Notes: generated from the sequence alone by a model not told the origin. Positions 38,101-47,608 are shown, counted from the first letter of the stretch. The stretch is DNA of 64,000 nucleotides from Micromonospora zamorensis (GCF_900090275.1 NZ_LT607755.1:1-64000), one strand, 5' to 3'. Numbers and translations are program-made.

Positions 38101-38556
38101 CTACGCCGATGCGGTGCCGGTGGGGCGGGACCGCAGCTCGGTGACGTAGTCGTCCGGGGCGCCCGCCTTCTCGGCGGCGTTCGCGATCTCGGACAGATAC
38201 CACGAGGTCGGAAGGCCGCCCTCGTACCCGTTGAAGACGTAGATCCACGCGGTCACGTCCCCGTCGAGGGTGGAGACCCGGACGTGCAGCTTGCGGTACG
38301 TGCCGGCGGTCACCCCCTCGAGCTCGTCGAGCTGACCCGCGTCGTAGGGGTGGATGTCGTAGAGCGCCACGAAGACCCGGTCACCGGGAGACTCGACCAG
38401 GGTGCTCACCGCACCCTCCCAGCCGATCACGTCAGCCCCGGCGAAGGTCAGCCGCCAGCCTTCCAGCCAGCCGGTGCCCACCATCGGCGAATGCGGACAG
38501 TAGGCGCGCATCCGGGCAGGATCGAGATTTGAGCCGTAGGCGGCGTGATGACGCAC
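38101..38556 (-). CDS. Gamma-glutamylcyclotransferase-like protein
   Basis: 151 residues of the GGCT/AIG2 fold. The N-terminal HHAAYGSNLDPARMRAYCP is diagnostic of the substrate-binding loop, and LDELEGVTAGTYRKLHV carries the acidic residue region. Family enzymes release 5-oxoproline from gamma-glutamyl peptides; the true substrate here is unknown. GTG start at 38556. It lies divergently before lpdA, as does a similarly sized gene (Rv3304, from memory) next to lpdA in M. tuberculosis. Confidence 0.8.
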   Translation of the reverse strand: MRHHAAYGSNLDPARMRAYCPHSPMVGTGWLEGWRLTFAGADVIGWEGAVSTLVESPGDRVFVALYDIHPYDAGQLDELEGVTAGTYRKLHVRVSTLDGDVTAWIYVFNGYEGGLPTSWYLSEIANAAEKAGAPDDYVTELRSRPTGTASA

Positions 38557-38662
38557 GGCGATGACGATAGCCCGGCGGACGGGTGGGGGAGAATACGACA
38601 GTGCGTGTCGAATGCGCTCAGGAGAAGAAAGTCACTGTGAGCATGGACGAAGGGCGAACGCT

Positions 38663-40066
38663 GTGAGCCAGATCGTGATCATCGGTGGGGGGCCGGCCGG
38701 GTACGAGGCGGCCCTGGTCGCCGCCCAGCTGGACGCCGATGTCACAGTCGTGGAGGCCGACGGTGCCGGTGGAGCATGTGTGCTCTCCGACTGTGTGCCG
38801 TCGAAGACCTTCATCGCCAGCTCGCAAGTGGTGACCGGTTACCGCGACACCGAAGAGTTCGGGGTGCACTCGGACGGCCTGGAGGCGGTCACCGTCGACG
38901 CCCGGGCGGTGCACGAGCGGGTCAAGCGGCTGGCGTTGGCGCAGTCCGCCGACATCCACGCCAAGCTGCTCAAGGCGGGCGTCACCTTCGTGGCCGGCAC
39001 CGCGCGGCTCGGCGAGGATTCCCTCGGGCACACCCACCGGGTCGTCGTCACCCCCGCCGACGGGGGCGAGGAATACTCCATCGCCGCGTCGACAGTGCTG
39101 GTGGCCACCGGCTCGACACCCCGCCAGTTGCCCACCGCCGTACCGGACGGTGAGCGCATCCTGACCTGGCGCCAGGTGTACGACCTGCCGGAGCTGCCCG
39201 AGCACCTGATCGTGGTCGGCTCCGGTGTGACCGGCGCGGAGTTCGCCAGCGCGTACCTGGCGATGGGGGTCCAGGTCACCCTGGTCTCCAGCCGGGACCG
39301 GGTGATGCCGCACGAGGACGCCGACGCCGCGTCCGCCATCGAGCGGGTGTTCCGTAACCGGGGCATGGAGATCCTCAACAACTCCCGGGCCGACGCGGTC
39401 CGGCGTACCGCCGACGGTGTCGAGGTGGAGCTCTCCGACGGCCGCAAGGTGACCGGTTCGCACGCGCTGATCACGGTCGGGTCGATCCCGAACACGGCCA
39501 ACCTGGGCCTCGCCGAGTACGGGGTGGAGCTGGGCCGGGGCGGCTACGTGACAGTCGACCGGGCCTCCCGGACCAACGTGCCCGGCATCTACGCCGCCGG
39601 CGACTGCACGGGCGTGCTGCTGCTGGCCAGTGTCGCCGCCATGCAGGGCCGGATCGCCATGTGGCACGCGCTCGGCGAGGCCGTTCGCCCGCTGCGGCTG
39701 CGTACCGTCGCGGCGAACGTCTTCACCGACCCGGAGCTGGCGACGGTGGGTGTCTCGCAGGACGAGGTGGACGCGGGCAAGGTGCCGGCCCGGCAGGTGA
39801 TGCTGCCGCTGTCCGGCAACGCCCGGGCCAAGATGGACGACCTCTCGGACGGCTTCGTGAAGCTGTTCTGCCGGCCGGCGAGCGGTCAGGTGATCGGCGG
39901 TGTGGTGGTCGCCCCGAAGGCCAGCGAGCTGATCCTGCCCATCACCATGGCGGTGGAGAACAACCTGACGGTCAACGAGCTGGCCCAGACCATCACCATC
40001 TACCCGAGCCTCTCCGGCTCGATCACCGAAGCAGCACGCCAGCTGATGCTCCACGAGCTGGAGTGA
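38663..40066 (+). CDS. lpdA: Flavoprotein disulfide reductase / NAD(P)H quinone reductase LpdA
   Basis: 467-residue FAD protein of the pyridine-nucleotide disulfide reductase family. FAD site IIGGGPAGYEAALVA, redox Cys pair in GACVLSDCVPSKTFIAS, NAD(P) site VVGSGVTGAEFA, and FAD-binding YAAGDCTGVLLLAS. The C-terminal HPxxxE that dihydrolipoamide dehydrogenases need for catalysis reads YPSLSGSITEA, so the catalytic His-Glu pair is missing. This is the hallmark of M. tuberculosis LpdA (Rv3303c), a quinone-reducing, redox-protective enzyme. GTG 38663 follows AGGGCG. It overlaps the convergent DUF998 gene by 44 bp. Confidence 0.88.
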   Translation: MSQIVIIGGGPAGYEAALVAAQLDADVTVVEADGAGGACVLSDCVPSKTFIASSQVVTGYRDTEEFGVHSDGLEAVTVDARAVHERVKRLALAQSADIHAKLLKAGVTFVAGTARLGEDSLGHTHRVVVTPADGGEEYSIAASTVLVATGSTPRQLPTAVPDGERILTWRQVYDLPELPEHLIVVGSGVTGAEFASAYLAMGVQVTLVSSRDRVMPHEDADAASAIERVFRNRGMEILNNSRADAVRRTADGVEVELSDGRKVTGSHALITVGSIPNTANLGLAEYGVELGRGGYVTVDRASRTNVPGIYAAGDCTGVLLLASVAAMQGRIAMWHALGEAVRPLRLRTVAANVFTDPELATVGVSQDEVDAGKVPARQVMLPLSGNARAKMDDLSDGFVKLFCRPASGQVIGGVVVAPKASELILPITMAVENNLTVNELAQTITIYPSLSGSITEAARQLMLHELE

Positions 40067-40664
40067 CCCGCCGGGTCTGGGTTACCGCCACCGTGGCCAG
40101 GACGGCTACCTCGGTGAGGATGAGGAGGCGTTCGGCCAGGCCGATGAGCATTCGGTCGCCGGGGTAGGCGGACCAGATCATCGCCGCCGCCAGGGCGAGG
40201 CTGAGCAGGACGAGGGTTCGTAGCGTCCGGGCGGCGGGGGTCAGGGCCGGCCGGCGGGCGAGCAGCCAACCGCTGACCGGGAGTGCCAGGAAGGCGACGA
40301 CCGAGGCGTACCGGTGCAGGTAGGCGGCGGTGGTCATGGCGGTGCCCGGCTCGTTGGTCGGCACCACGGCGGCCAGCAGCAGTCCACCCACCCATGCGCC
40401 GAGCAGCAGCTCGGCCGTTCGAGCCGAGCGCGATCGGGGTGGGTCGGCGCGGCGCAGCCCGTACAGCAGCGCCACAGTGGCGAGCGCGAGCACCACCATG
40501 GCGACGTCGATGACGCCGCCTCGATCGGAGACCGCGAAGTCGCTGATGGTCAATGCCCACGGGTTGAGGTCGTCGTTGACTTCGAGGTGGCCGATCACGG
40601 TGAGCAGCGCCGCCAGGGCGATCCCGCCGAGGGCCAGCAGGCCGGTACTCCGGGTAACAGGCAT
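40023..40664 (-). CDS. DUF998 membrane protein
   Basis: 213 residues with six predicted membrane helices (GLLALGGIALAALLTVIG, VIDVAMVVLALATVALLYGL, LLLGAWVGGLLLAAVVPT, YASVVAFLALPVSGWLLA, LRTLVLLSLALAAAMIW, LLILTEVAVLATVAVT). The NDDLNPWALTISDFAVSDRGG loop between helices 1 and 2 is typical of DUF998. Function unknown. ATG start at 40664; it overlaps the end of lpdA. Confidence 0.75.
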   Translation of the reverse strand: MPVTRSTGLLALGGIALAALLTVIGHLEVNDDLNPWALTISDFAVSDRGGVIDVAMVVLALATVALLYGLRRADPPRSRSARTAELLLGAWVGGLLLAAVVPTNEPGTAMTTAAYLHRYASVVAFLALPVSGWLLARRPALTPAARTLRTLVLLSLALAAAMIWSAYPGDRMLIGLAERLLILTEVAVLATVAVTQTRRVTPARGASAGVLLR

Positions 40665-40759
40665 GCCTCAGCCTGTCGCCGCGGGCACCCCAGCCGAATC
40701 CGGGACAGCCACCGAAATCGTCCCCCGGGACCACCCCTAGAGGTACGCCAGTCGCGGCA

Positions 40760-40806
40760 ATCTTGGACAGTTTCCGTTAGCCCCGCTGACGGAAACTGTC
40801 CAAGAT
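40760..40806. terminator. 18-bp-arm intergenic hairpin
   Basis: ATCTTGGACAGTTTCCGT at 40760-40777 pairs exactly with 40789-40806 across an 11-nt loop. It lies between two minus-strand genes, 32 bp before the end of the DedA gene, so it is placed as that gene's terminator. Confidence 0.55.
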
Positions 40807-40837
40807 CTCCGAGTCTTGCGGGCCGGAGGGATGCCGC

Positions 40838-41470
40838 TCAGTCGATGGGGACTTTGACGACTGCGGCGGCGGCGCGGGCGTGGCGAGCGCTGACCAGTGT
40901 CATCGCCCATCCGGCTGCGGCGAACCCGCCTGCGGCGGCGGTGGCGATGATGGCCAACCGCCAGGCCGACTCGGTGAGAGCGGTGCCGCCCAGGTGCCCG
41001 ACCATCGCGCCGTAGGTGGCCCAACCCAGCGCGGCGACCGCCTCGTAGAGCACGAACAGGCGGTACGGGTAGCGGCTGCGCCCGGCCGAGAAGCAGGCCG
41101 CCATCCGGCCGCCGGGCACGAACCGGCAGAGCAGGATGACCAGCGGCCCGGGTTGTCGCAGCCCCTGGGTGACCCGACTGGCCACTCGGCGGGCGCGGCT
41201 CAGCTCGGCGTGCCGGGGTGGCCGCCGGTCCGGTGCGCTGCGCCCGAGCAGGTAGCAGGCCAGGTCGCCGGCGAACACGCCGAGCGCGCCGACGGCGATG
41301 GTGACCGGCAGGCTGAGCCCGCCGTAGACGGTGAGGGCGCCACTGGTGATCATGACGATCTGGGTGGGGATCACCGGCACGAAGGCGTCCGCGATCAGCA
41401 GAGCGAGCAGCACCAGGTACGCCCACGTCGGCGATGCGACGTCAGTCAGTAGTTCGGGCACGCCTGCCAC
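40838..41470 (-). CDS. DedA-family membrane protein
   Basis: 210 residues of the DedA/SNARE-associated superfamily, whose members act in lipid transport or flipping at the membrane. Recognised segments are DAFVPVIPTQIVMITSGAL, GALGVFAGDLACYLLGR and the conserved RFVPGGRMAACFSAGRSRYPYRLF. Around five membrane helices. The GTG at 41470 is the first start. The 354 bp upstream contain no gene on this strand. Confidence 0.82.
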   Translation of the reverse strand: MAGVPELLTDVASPTWAYLVLLALLIADAFVPVIPTQIVMITSGALTVYGGLSLPVTIAVGALGVFAGDLACYLLGRSAPDRRPPRHAELSRARRVASRVTQGLRQPGPLVILLCRFVPGGRMAACFSAGRSRYPYRLFVLYEAVAALGWATYGAMVGHLGGTALTESAWRLAIIATAAAGGFAAAGWAMTLVSARHARAAAAVVKVPID

Positions 41471-41824
41471 CTCGCCGGATGCGGCCGATTGGGTGTCTTG
41501 AGCCTGACGGCGTGTCCGCCGTCACCGTGGACGGCCCTGGCCCGTCGTGACCGTCGACACGGCCAGGCCACCCAGGTACAACGAGGCGAACCGGCCTCGG
41601 GTGACGGGTCCGGTGGCCCTCCCAACCGTCCCGGAGCGGTCGGCGGATCGGCGTTCGTCGGCGTACCGTTGTCGGCGCGGCCACGCCCGTCGGGTCCCCC
41701 GTTCCTGACGTTTCGGGCCGCCAGGGCCGCCGGCGGGTCCCGCGCCGGCGGCCCACCCCCTGCCCGCTCTCCCACTGTCGTAATTCAGGTGCGTCCTGGA
41801 CCGCCTGAGACGTAGCATCGCGGC
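41471..41824. other. 354-bp intergenic region with a 12-bp-arm hairpin
   Basis: No convincing gene. A perfect 12-bp hairpin (GGGCCGCCGGCG, loop GGTCCCG) lies at 41724-41754. The right end holds a -10-like TAGCAT at 41812-41817, 7 bp before the ATG of the Thr-rich leader peptide. A plus-strand open frame at 41489-41815 has no family look and is probably chance. Confidence 0.5.
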
Positions 41825-41881
41825 ATGCGCAGTGCGGTAGTGGTGACCACGACGCCGGGTGTCCCCGGCGCGCCGCTCTGA
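41825..41881 (+). CDS. Threonine-rich leader peptide upstream of ThrRS
   Basis: An 18-codon open frame, MRSAVVVTTTPGVPGAPL, with three consecutive Thr codons (ACC ACG ACG) near its middle. It starts 7 bp after a -10-like TAGCAT, as leaderless actinobacterial leader peptides do, and ends 103 bp before the threonyl-tRNA synthetase start. A perfect GC hairpin follows at 41904-41922. The layout is that of ribosome-mediated attenuation sensing charged tRNA-Thr. Three Thr codons in a row by chance are unlikely but possible in so short a frame. Confidence 0.6.
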   Translation: MRSAVVVTTTPGVPGAPL

Positions 41882-41903
41882 CGTAACCACCGTCGACCAG
41901 GCC

Positions 41904-41922
41904 CCGGGGCGATCCGCCCCGG
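41904..41922 (+). promoter_or_regulatory. Candidate attenuator hairpin before thrS
   Basis: CCGGGGCG-ATC-CGCCCCGG is a perfect 8-bp stem with a 3-nt loop, 23 nt after the leader-peptide stop. There is no T-run. It could be the terminator stem of an attenuator. I could not define a convincing antiterminator by eye. Confidence 0.45.
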
Positions 41923-41984
41923 ATGGCCGCGCGGCGTTCGGTGTCCAGGTCGCCTCCGGGTCGTACCCGATCCAGGAGCCCGAC

Positions 41985-43202
41985 ATGATCGACCACCGCA
42001 GGCTCGGCCGTGAGCTGGACCTCTTCGTCTCCGATCCGCTGGCCGGCGCCGGCCTGCCGATCTGGCTGCCGGCCGGCGCCGCCGCCCGGCACGCCGTCGA
42101 GGAGTACGTCCGGGAGTTGGAGCGTCGCTCCGGCCACCAGCACGTCTACTCGCCGCCGCTGGGCAAACGCGAACTCTTCGAACTCTCCGGGCACCTCGGC
42201 TACTTCGCCGACGACATGTTCCCGCCCATGCGGCTCAGCGCCGACGACGAGTTCGTGCTCCGCCCGGCGCTCTGCCCGCACCACGCGCTGGTGTTCCGGG
42301 CTCGGGGCCGCTCCTACCGGGAGTTGCCGCTGCGGATCGCGGAGCTGGGCGGGATGTACCGCTCGGAGCGCTCCGGGGTGCTCGGTGGGCTGTCCCGGGT
42401 ACGCGCCATCTCGCTCAACGACGCGCACACCTTCTGCGCGCCCGAACAGGTGGGCGCGGAGGTCGCGGAGATCCTCGGGCTGATCCGTGCCGCGCACGCC
42501 GCGCTCGGCGTCCGACCGGCCGGGTTCCGGCTGTCGTTGCGGGGGCCGGGCGAGAAGTACGTCGGCGACGACGCGCAGTGGGCCCGCGCGGAGGACCTGC
42601 TCCGCGCCGCGCTGGCCGGGATGGCGTACGTCGAGGCGCCCGGGGAGGCCGCCTTCTACGGACCGAAGATCGACATTCAGATCGTGGACGCGGCCGGCCG
42701 GGAGTCGACCATCTCCACCATCCAACTCGACTTCGACAAACCCGAGCGGTTCGACCTGTCGTACACCGGTGCCGACGGCAACCGGCATCGGCCGGTCATG
42801 CTGCACCGCAGCCTGGTCGGCAGCATGGAGCGGCTGTTCGCGTACCTCATCGAGGTGCACGAGGGCGCCTTCCCGGCCTGGTACGCGCCCGTCCAGCTGG
42901 TGTTGCTGCCGGTCGACGACGGTCAGGCGGACGCGGCGGCGGACCTGGCCCGGCGGGCCGCCGACGCCGGCCTGCGGGTCGAGGTCGACGCCGCCGGCTC
43001 GCTGGGTTCCCGGATCCGGGACGCGGCCCGCCGCCGCGTCCCGTACCTCGGGGTGTTGGGTGCCCGGGAGGCCGCCGATGGTCGTCTCGCGCTGCGCCTG
43101 CGCGGCGGCCGTGCCCTGGACCCGATGCCCGCCGAAGCCGCGCTCGCCCTGATCGGCGGGCAGGTCGCCGCTCGCGCGACCGACCTGCTGCCGTCGGACT
43201 GA
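41985..43202 (+). CDS. thrS: Threonyl-tRNA synthetase, short form lacking the TGS and editing domains
   Basis: 405 residues: only the class II catalytic core and the anticodon-binding domain. Motif 2 region is MYRSERSGVLGGLSRVRAI. Zinc ligands lie in RPALCPHHALVF (Cys) and in the motif 3 region PVMLHRSLVGSMERLFAYLIE. The anticodon domain begins PVQLVLLPVDD. Normal ThrRS is about 650-680 residues with an N-terminal TGS and editing domain. The ATG at 41985 has CAGGAG 7 nt upstream and starts MIDHRRLGRELDLF, a natural beginning, so it is a genuine short form, not a truncation. Without editing it may mischarge Ser unless helped in trans. Probably controlled by the Thr leader. Confidence 0.85.
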   Translation: MIDHRRLGRELDLFVSDPLAGAGLPIWLPAGAAARHAVEEYVRELERRSGHQHVYSPPLGKRELFELSGHLGYFADDMFPPMRLSADDEFVLRPALCPHHALVFRARGRSYRELPLRIAELGGMYRSERSGVLGGLSRVRAISLNDAHTFCAPEQVGAEVAEILGLIRAAHAALGVRPAGFRLSLRGPGEKYVGDDAQWARAEDLLRAALAGMAYVEAPGEAAFYGPKIDIQIVDAAGRESTISTIQLDFDKPERFDLSYTGADGNRHRPVMLHRSLVGSMERLFAYLIEVHEGAFPAWYAPVQLVLLPVDDGQADAAADLARRAADAGLRVEVDAAGSLGSRIRDAARRRVPYLGVLGAREAADGRLALRLRGGRALDPMPAEAALALIGGQVAARATDLLPSD

Positions 43203-43241
43203 CCCGCCCACCGATCGTCTCGCGCGCACGGCCGCCCGACC

Positions 43242-45371
43242 TCAGACCGACGCCGGTTGGGCGGCCGGTTCCTCGTCGACCACCGCACCGGTGAACTGGG
43301 AGCGGTAGAGCCGGTGGTACGCGCCATGGGCGGCGAGCAACTGCTCGTGGGTGCCCTGTTCGACGATCCGGCCGTTCTCCATCATCAGGATCAGGTCGGC
43401 GTCCCGGATGGTGGAGAGCCGGTGCGCGATGACGAAGCTGGTCCGGTCCGAACGCAGCGCGGCCATCGCCCGCTGGAGCAGCACCTCGGTGCGGGTGTCC
43501 ACCGAGCTGGTGGCCTCGTCGAGGATTAGCAGGGACGGTTCGGCGAGGAACGCGCGGGCGATGGTGATGAGCTGCTTCTCGCCGGCGCTGACGTTGCTGC
43601 CCTCCTCGTCGATGACCGTGTCGTAGCCGTCGGGCAGGCTGCGCACGAACCGGTCCACGAAGGTGGCCCGGGCCGCCGCGAGGATCTCCTCCTCGGTGGC
43701 GTCCGGCCGCCCGTAGGCGATGTTGTCCCGGATGGTGCCGCCGAAGAGCCAGGTGTCCTGGAGCACCATGCCGATCCGGCCGCGCAGGTCGTCGCGGCGC
43801 ATCGTCGTGATGTCCACCCCGTCGAGCGTGATCCGGCCGGCGTCCAGCTCGTAGAAGCGCATGACCAGGTTGACCAGCGTGGTCTTGCCGGCGCCGGTCG
43901 GGCCGACGATGGCCACCGTGTGCCCCGGCTCGGCGACCAGCGACAGGTCGTCGATCAGCGGCTTGTCCGCCTCGTAGCGGAACGAGACGTGCTCGAACTC
44001 GACCCGACCGTGCGGGTCGGCGACCCGGGCGGGTTCGACCGGGTCGGGCGTCTGCTCGTCGGCGTCGAGCACCGCGAACACCCGCTCGGCCGAGGCCACC
44101 CCGGACTGGAGCAGGTTGGCCATCGACGCGAGCTGGGTGAGCGGCTGGGTGAACTGGCGGGAGTACTGGATGAACGCCTGCACGTCGCCGAGGCTCATCG
44201 TCCCGGAGGCGACCCGCAGCCCGCCGACCACGGCGATCGCCACGTAGCTCAGGTTTCCGATGAACATCATCGACGGCATGATGATCCCGGAGACGAACTG
44301 CGCCCCGAAGCTGGCGCGGAACAACTCGTCGTTCTTCGCGTGGAACGCGGCCTCCACCTCACGCTGCCGGCCGAAGACCTTCACCAGCTCGTGACCGGTG
44401 TACGCCTCCTCGATCTGACCGTTCAGCTCACCGGTGTGCGTCCACTGGGCGATGAACTGCTTCTGCGAGCGCTTGGCGATGCGCTGGGTGACCAGCACCG
44501 ACAGGGGCACCGCGACCAGGGCCACCAGGGCCAGCAGCGGCGAGATCCAGAACATCACGGCCAGCACGCCGACCACGGTCAGCAGCGAGGTGAGCAGCTG
44601 GCTGAGGGTCTGTTGGAGGCTGGTGGAGATGTTGTCGATGTCGTTGGTGACCCGGCTCAGCAGCTCGCCGCGAGGCTGCCGGTCGAAGTAGGGCAGCGGC
44701 AGCCGGTTGAGCTTCTCCTCCACCTCGGCGCGCAGCCGCAGGACGGTGCGCTGGACCACACCGTTGAGCAGCCAGCCCTGCCACCAGGAGAGCAGGCTCG
44801 CGGCCAGGTACAGCCCGAGGGCCAGCAGCAGCACCCGCTTCAGCGCGTTGAAGTCGATGCCCGTCCCGGGCACCACGTCCATCCGGGCCAGCATGTCGGC
44901 GAAGCTGTCGTTGCCGCTGGCCCGGGCTGCGGCAACGGCCTGGTCGGCGGTGGTGCCGGCGGGCAGTTGCCGGCCGATCACGCCCGTGAAGATCAGGTCG
45001 GTGGCGTGGCCGAGGATCTTCGGCCCGGCGACGCTGAACCCGACGCTCACCACCGCGAGCGTGATGATCGCGGCCAGGTGCAGCCGGTGTGAGCGCAGGC
45101 GGCCGAGCAACCGGCGGGCCGAGGGCCCGAAGTTCATCGACTTCTCGGCGGGCATCCCGGCGCTCATCCATCCCGGGCCACCGCGCTGACCGCCCGGTGG
45201 CAGCCGCTTCGGCGTCGCCGCGCCACCGCCGGTCTCCGGCGCGGTTTCCCCGCCGGGTTGCTGCGCGGGTCCCCCGCCGGGTTGCTGCGCGGTCTCATCC
45301 GGTGTCCGTCCGTCGCCGGCCGGCTTCTGACTGGGTACGGCCGGGGTACGCGTGTTGTCGGGCTCGCTCAT
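43242..45371 (-). CDS. ABC exporter half-transporter (second of a pair)
   Basis: 709 residues, membrane domain fused to ATPase. A disordered Pro/Gln/Gly-rich N-terminus of about 80 residues is followed by six helices ([23 protein letters not shown] and on) and a Walker [10 protein letters not shown]. The signature is degenerate or alternative ([16 protein letters not shown]), with Walker [13 protein letters not shown]. The insertion between the first two helices ([26 protein letters not shown]) is typical of the TM287/288-like heterodimeric exporters. It overlaps the upstream partner by ATGA, so the two surely form a heterodimer. Cargo unknown; multidrug export is a common role. Confidence 0.87.
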   Translation of the reverse strand: MSEPDNTRTPAVPSQKPAGDGRTPDETAQQPGGGPAQQPGGETAPETGGGAATPKRLPPGGQRGGPGWMSAGMPAEKSMNFGPSARRLLGRLRSHRLHLAAIITLAVVSVGFSVAGPKILGHATDLIFTGVIGRQLPAGTTADQAVAAARASGNDSFADMLARMDVVPGTGIDFNALKRVLLLALGLYLAASLLSWWQGWLLNGVVQRTVLRLRAEVEEKLNRLPLPYFDRQPRGELLSRVTNDIDNISTSLQQTLSQLLTSLLTVVGVLAVMFWISPLLALVALVAVPLSVLVTQRIAKRSQKQFIAQWTHTGELNGQIEEAYTGHELVKVFGRQREVEAAFHAKNDELFRASFGAQFVSGIIMPSMMFIGNLSYVAIAVVGGLRVASGTMSLGDVQAFIQYSRQFTQPLTQLASMANLLQSGVASAERVFAVLDADEQTPDPVEPARVADPHGRVEFEHVSFRYEADKPLIDDLSLVAEPGHTVAIVGPTGAGKTTLVNLVMRFYELDAGRITLDGVDITTMRRDDLRGRIGMVLQDTWLFGGTIRDNIAYGRPDATEEEILAAARATFVDRFVRSLPDGYDTVIDEEGSNVSAGEKQLITIARAFLAEPSLLILDEATSSVDTRTEVLLQRAMAALRSDRTSFVIAHRLSTIRDADLILMMENGRIVEQGTHEQLLAAHGAYHRLYRSQFTGAVVDEEPAAQPASV

Positions 45372-47101
45372 GCCGCCACCTCCGCCGTCTGCTGGGAGGC
45401 CACGATCTCGGCGTACGTCGGGCAGGTCTCCAACAACTCGGTGTGTCGTCCCACTCCGACGACCCCTCCGTCCTCAAGAACGATGATCTGGTCGGCGTCG
45501 ATGATCGTGGAGACCCGTTGGGCGACGATCACGACTGCGGACTGCGCGGTGACCGGCCGCAGTGCCGCTCTCAGCCGCGCGTCGGTGCCCAGGTCGAGCG
45601 CGGAGAACGAGTCGTCGAAGAGGTAGATCTCCGGTTGCCGGACCAACGCCCGCGCGATGGCCAGGCGCTGCCGCTGTCCACCGGAGACGGTGGTGCCGCC
45701 CTGGGCGATCGGTGCTTCCAGACCGCCCGGCATCTGGGCCACGAAGTCCCGGGCCTGGGCGATCTCCAACGCCGTCCACAGTTCCTCGTCGGTGGCGTCG
45801 GGGTTGCCGTACCGCAGGTTGCTGGCGACCGTCCCGGTGAACAGGTACGGCCGCTGCGGCACCAGGCCGATACGTCGCCACAGCTCGTCCGGTGCCAACT
45901 CCCGCACGTCCACCCCGTCGACCAGCACCGCGCCCCCGGTGACGTCGACCAGACGGGGAATCAACGACAGCAGGGTCGTCTTGCCGGCGCCGGTGCTGCC
46001 GATGATCGCCGTGGTGGTGCCCGGGGTGGCCCGGAAGGAGATGTCCCGAAGCACCGGGTCGACCGCGCCCGGATATTGGAAGCGCACCCCGCGCATCTCC
46101 AACTCGGCCCGGGTAGGCAGGTCGGTGACCGGCTCGGCGGCGGGGACCACCGAGGAGTCGGTGTCCAGCACCTCGGTGATCCGCTCGGCGCAGACCGCGG
46201 CCCGGGGCACCATCATCAGCATGAAGGTGGCCATCATCACGGCCATCAGGATCTGCATCAGGTATTGCAGGAACGCGGTGAGCGCGCCGACCTGGATGGC
46301 GCCGGAGTCCACGCGCTGTGCGCCGAACCAGAGCACCGCCACGCTGGAGACGTTCAGCACCAGCATGACCACCGGGAAGATCAACGCCATCAGCCGGCCG
46401 GTCCGCAGCGCGGTGGCGGTCAGGTCGGCGTTGGCGACGCCGAAGCGGTCCGTCTCGTACGGCTCGCGGACGAACGCGCGGACCACCCGGATGCCGGTGA
46501 TCTGCTCGCGCAGCACCCGGTTGACCGTGTCGATCCGGGTCTGCATGAGCCGGAAGCCCGGCACCATCCGGCGGATGATCGCACCGAGCGTGATGGCCAG
46601 CACCGGCACGCTGACCAGCATCAGCCAGGACAGCCCGATGTCCTCGCGCAGCGCCATGAACACGCCGCCGACACTCATGATCGGCGCCGCGACGAGCATC
46701 GTGCAGCTCATCAGCACGAGCATCTGCACCTGTTGCACGTCGTTGGTGTTGCGGGTGATCAGCGACGGCGCACCGAACCGGGCCACCTCGCGGGCGGAGA
46801 AGCGGTTGACGTGCCCGAACAGCCTGGCGCGTACGTCCCGGCCGAAGCCCATCGCGACCCGCGCGCCGAGGTAGACCGCGGCGATCGAACAGACGATCTG
46901 GATGAGGCTGACCAGCAGCATCCACCCGCCGGTGCGCACGATGTAGTCGGTGTCGCCGCGCGCCACGCCCTGGTCGATGATGTCGGCGTTGAGGCTGGGC
47001 AGGTAGAGCGAGGCCATGGTGCCCACGAACTGGAGCAGCACCACCGCCAGCAACGGTCGTTGGTAGGTGCGCAGTTGGCTGCGCAACAGTCGGATCAGCA
47101 C
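45368..47101 (-). CDS. ABC exporter half-transporter (first of a pair)
   Basis: 577 residues. Membrane domain begins [42 protein letters not shown], and the ATPase has Walker [10 protein letters not shown], signature [16 protein letters not shown] and Walker [13 protein letters not shown]. The Walker B ends in Asp where the catalytic Glu is expected, so this is the degenerate site of a heterodimeric exporter. GTG 47101 lies inside the end of the marR gene (overlap GTGCTGA), so marR-exporter1-exporter2 is one operon. Efflux controlled by MarR in response to its ligand is the likely role. Confidence 0.87.
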   Translation of the reverse strand: MLIRLLRSQLRTYQRPLLAVVLLQFVGTMASLYLPSLNADIIDQGVARGDTDYIVRTGGWMLLVSLIQIVCSIAAVYLGARVAMGFGRDVRARLFGHVNRFSAREVARFGAPSLITRNTNDVQQVQMLVLMSCTMLVAAPIMSVGGVFMALREDIGLSWLMLVSVPVLAITLGAIIRRMVPGFRLMQTRIDTVNRVLREQITGIRVVRAFVREPYETDRFGVANADLTATALRTGRLMALIFPVVMLVLNVSSVAVLWFGAQRVDSGAIQVGALTAFLQYLMQILMAVMMATFMLMMVPRAAVCAERITEVLDTDSSVVPAAEPVTDLPTRAELEMRGVRFQYPGAVDPVLRDISFRATPGTTTAIIGSTGAGKTTLLSLIPRLVDVTGGAVLVDGVDVRELAPDELWRRIGLVPQRPYLFTGTVASNLRYGNPDATDEELWTALEIAQARDFVAQMPGGLEAPIAQGGTTVSGGQRQRLAIARALVRQPEIYLFDDSFSALDLGTDARLRAALRPVTAQSAVVIVAQRVSTIIDADQIIVLEDGGVVGVGRHTELLETCPTYAEIVASQQTAEVAA

Positions 47102-47577
47102 GCCGGATCCTTCGGTTCGGTAGGGCGTCCGGTCATCCGCGGGTCGTCCCCGCTGCCGATGACCTCCAACAGGAACTCGCGGATCACCTGGGCCTTCACC
47201 GGGTCGGCGTCGACCGAGGTGAGCGGGCGTCCGGAGTGCATCAGTGCGCTGAGCGCGGACACTCGCTCCCGCCCGGCAGGGGTGAGGGCGAGTCGGACGC
47301 TGCGTCGGTCGCTGTCGTCGCGTTGCCGCTCGACGAGCCCCTCCCGGGCCAGCGTGTCCACGATGCCGGTGAGGGTCGCCGGGCGCACGAAGCCTTTCTC
47401 GGCGACCTCCCGGTGGGGCAGCTCGCCGTGTCGTGCGAGTGTCATCAGGGTGACCATGCCGGCCTGGGTGAGGCCGTGCTCCTCGGCGAGGTAGCGGTTC
47501 CACCGCTGCCCGACCAGGTGCCCGGCCACCACCAGCAGTCGGCCGAGCGGCACGTCCTGGAGGGTCACGAGTTCCAC
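47095..47577 (-). CDS. MarR-family transcriptional regulator
   Basis: 160-residue winged-helix regulator. Core: LTQAGMVTLMTLARHGELPHREVAEKGFVRPATLTGIVDTLAREGLVERQRDDSDRRSVRLALTPAG (the DxRxxxLxLT wing). GTG 47577 is chosen: the -10-like TAATCT lies 8 bp upstream of it, and the upstream extension of the frame overlaps the putative promoter. It is the first gene of the exporter operon and probably represses it. Confidence 0.88.
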   Translation of the reverse strand: MELVTLQDVPLGRLLVVAGHLVGQRWNRYLAEEHGLTQAGMVTLMTLARHGELPHREVAEKGFVRPATLTGIVDTLAREGLVERQRDDSDRRSVRLALTPAGRERVSALSALMHSGRPLTSVDADPVKAQVIREFLLEVIGSGDDPRMTGRPTEPKDPAC

Positions 47578-47593
47578 GACGGGTAGATTAGCT

Positions 47594-47608
47594 CCCTGAT
47601 AGTCAGGG
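47594..47608 (-). promoter_or_regulatory. Palindrome CCCTGA-TAG-TCAGGG, candidate MarR operator
   Basis: A perfect 6-3-6 palindrome, 3 bp upstream of the -10-like TAATCT (complement of 47585-47590) of the marR-exporter operon. It also overlaps the last codons and stop of the upstream doxX gene. The position is ideal for autorepression. Confidence 0.6.

Noticed and set aside
41489..41815. 108-codon open frame before the thrS leader
   Set aside because: Composition looks random, no ribosome site, no family; the region is better read as intergenic.
45089..47494. 801-codon plus-strand open frame through the ABC exporter genes
   Set aside because: It is antisense to two clearly recognisable ABC transporters, with a His/Asp/Arg-rich shadow composition.
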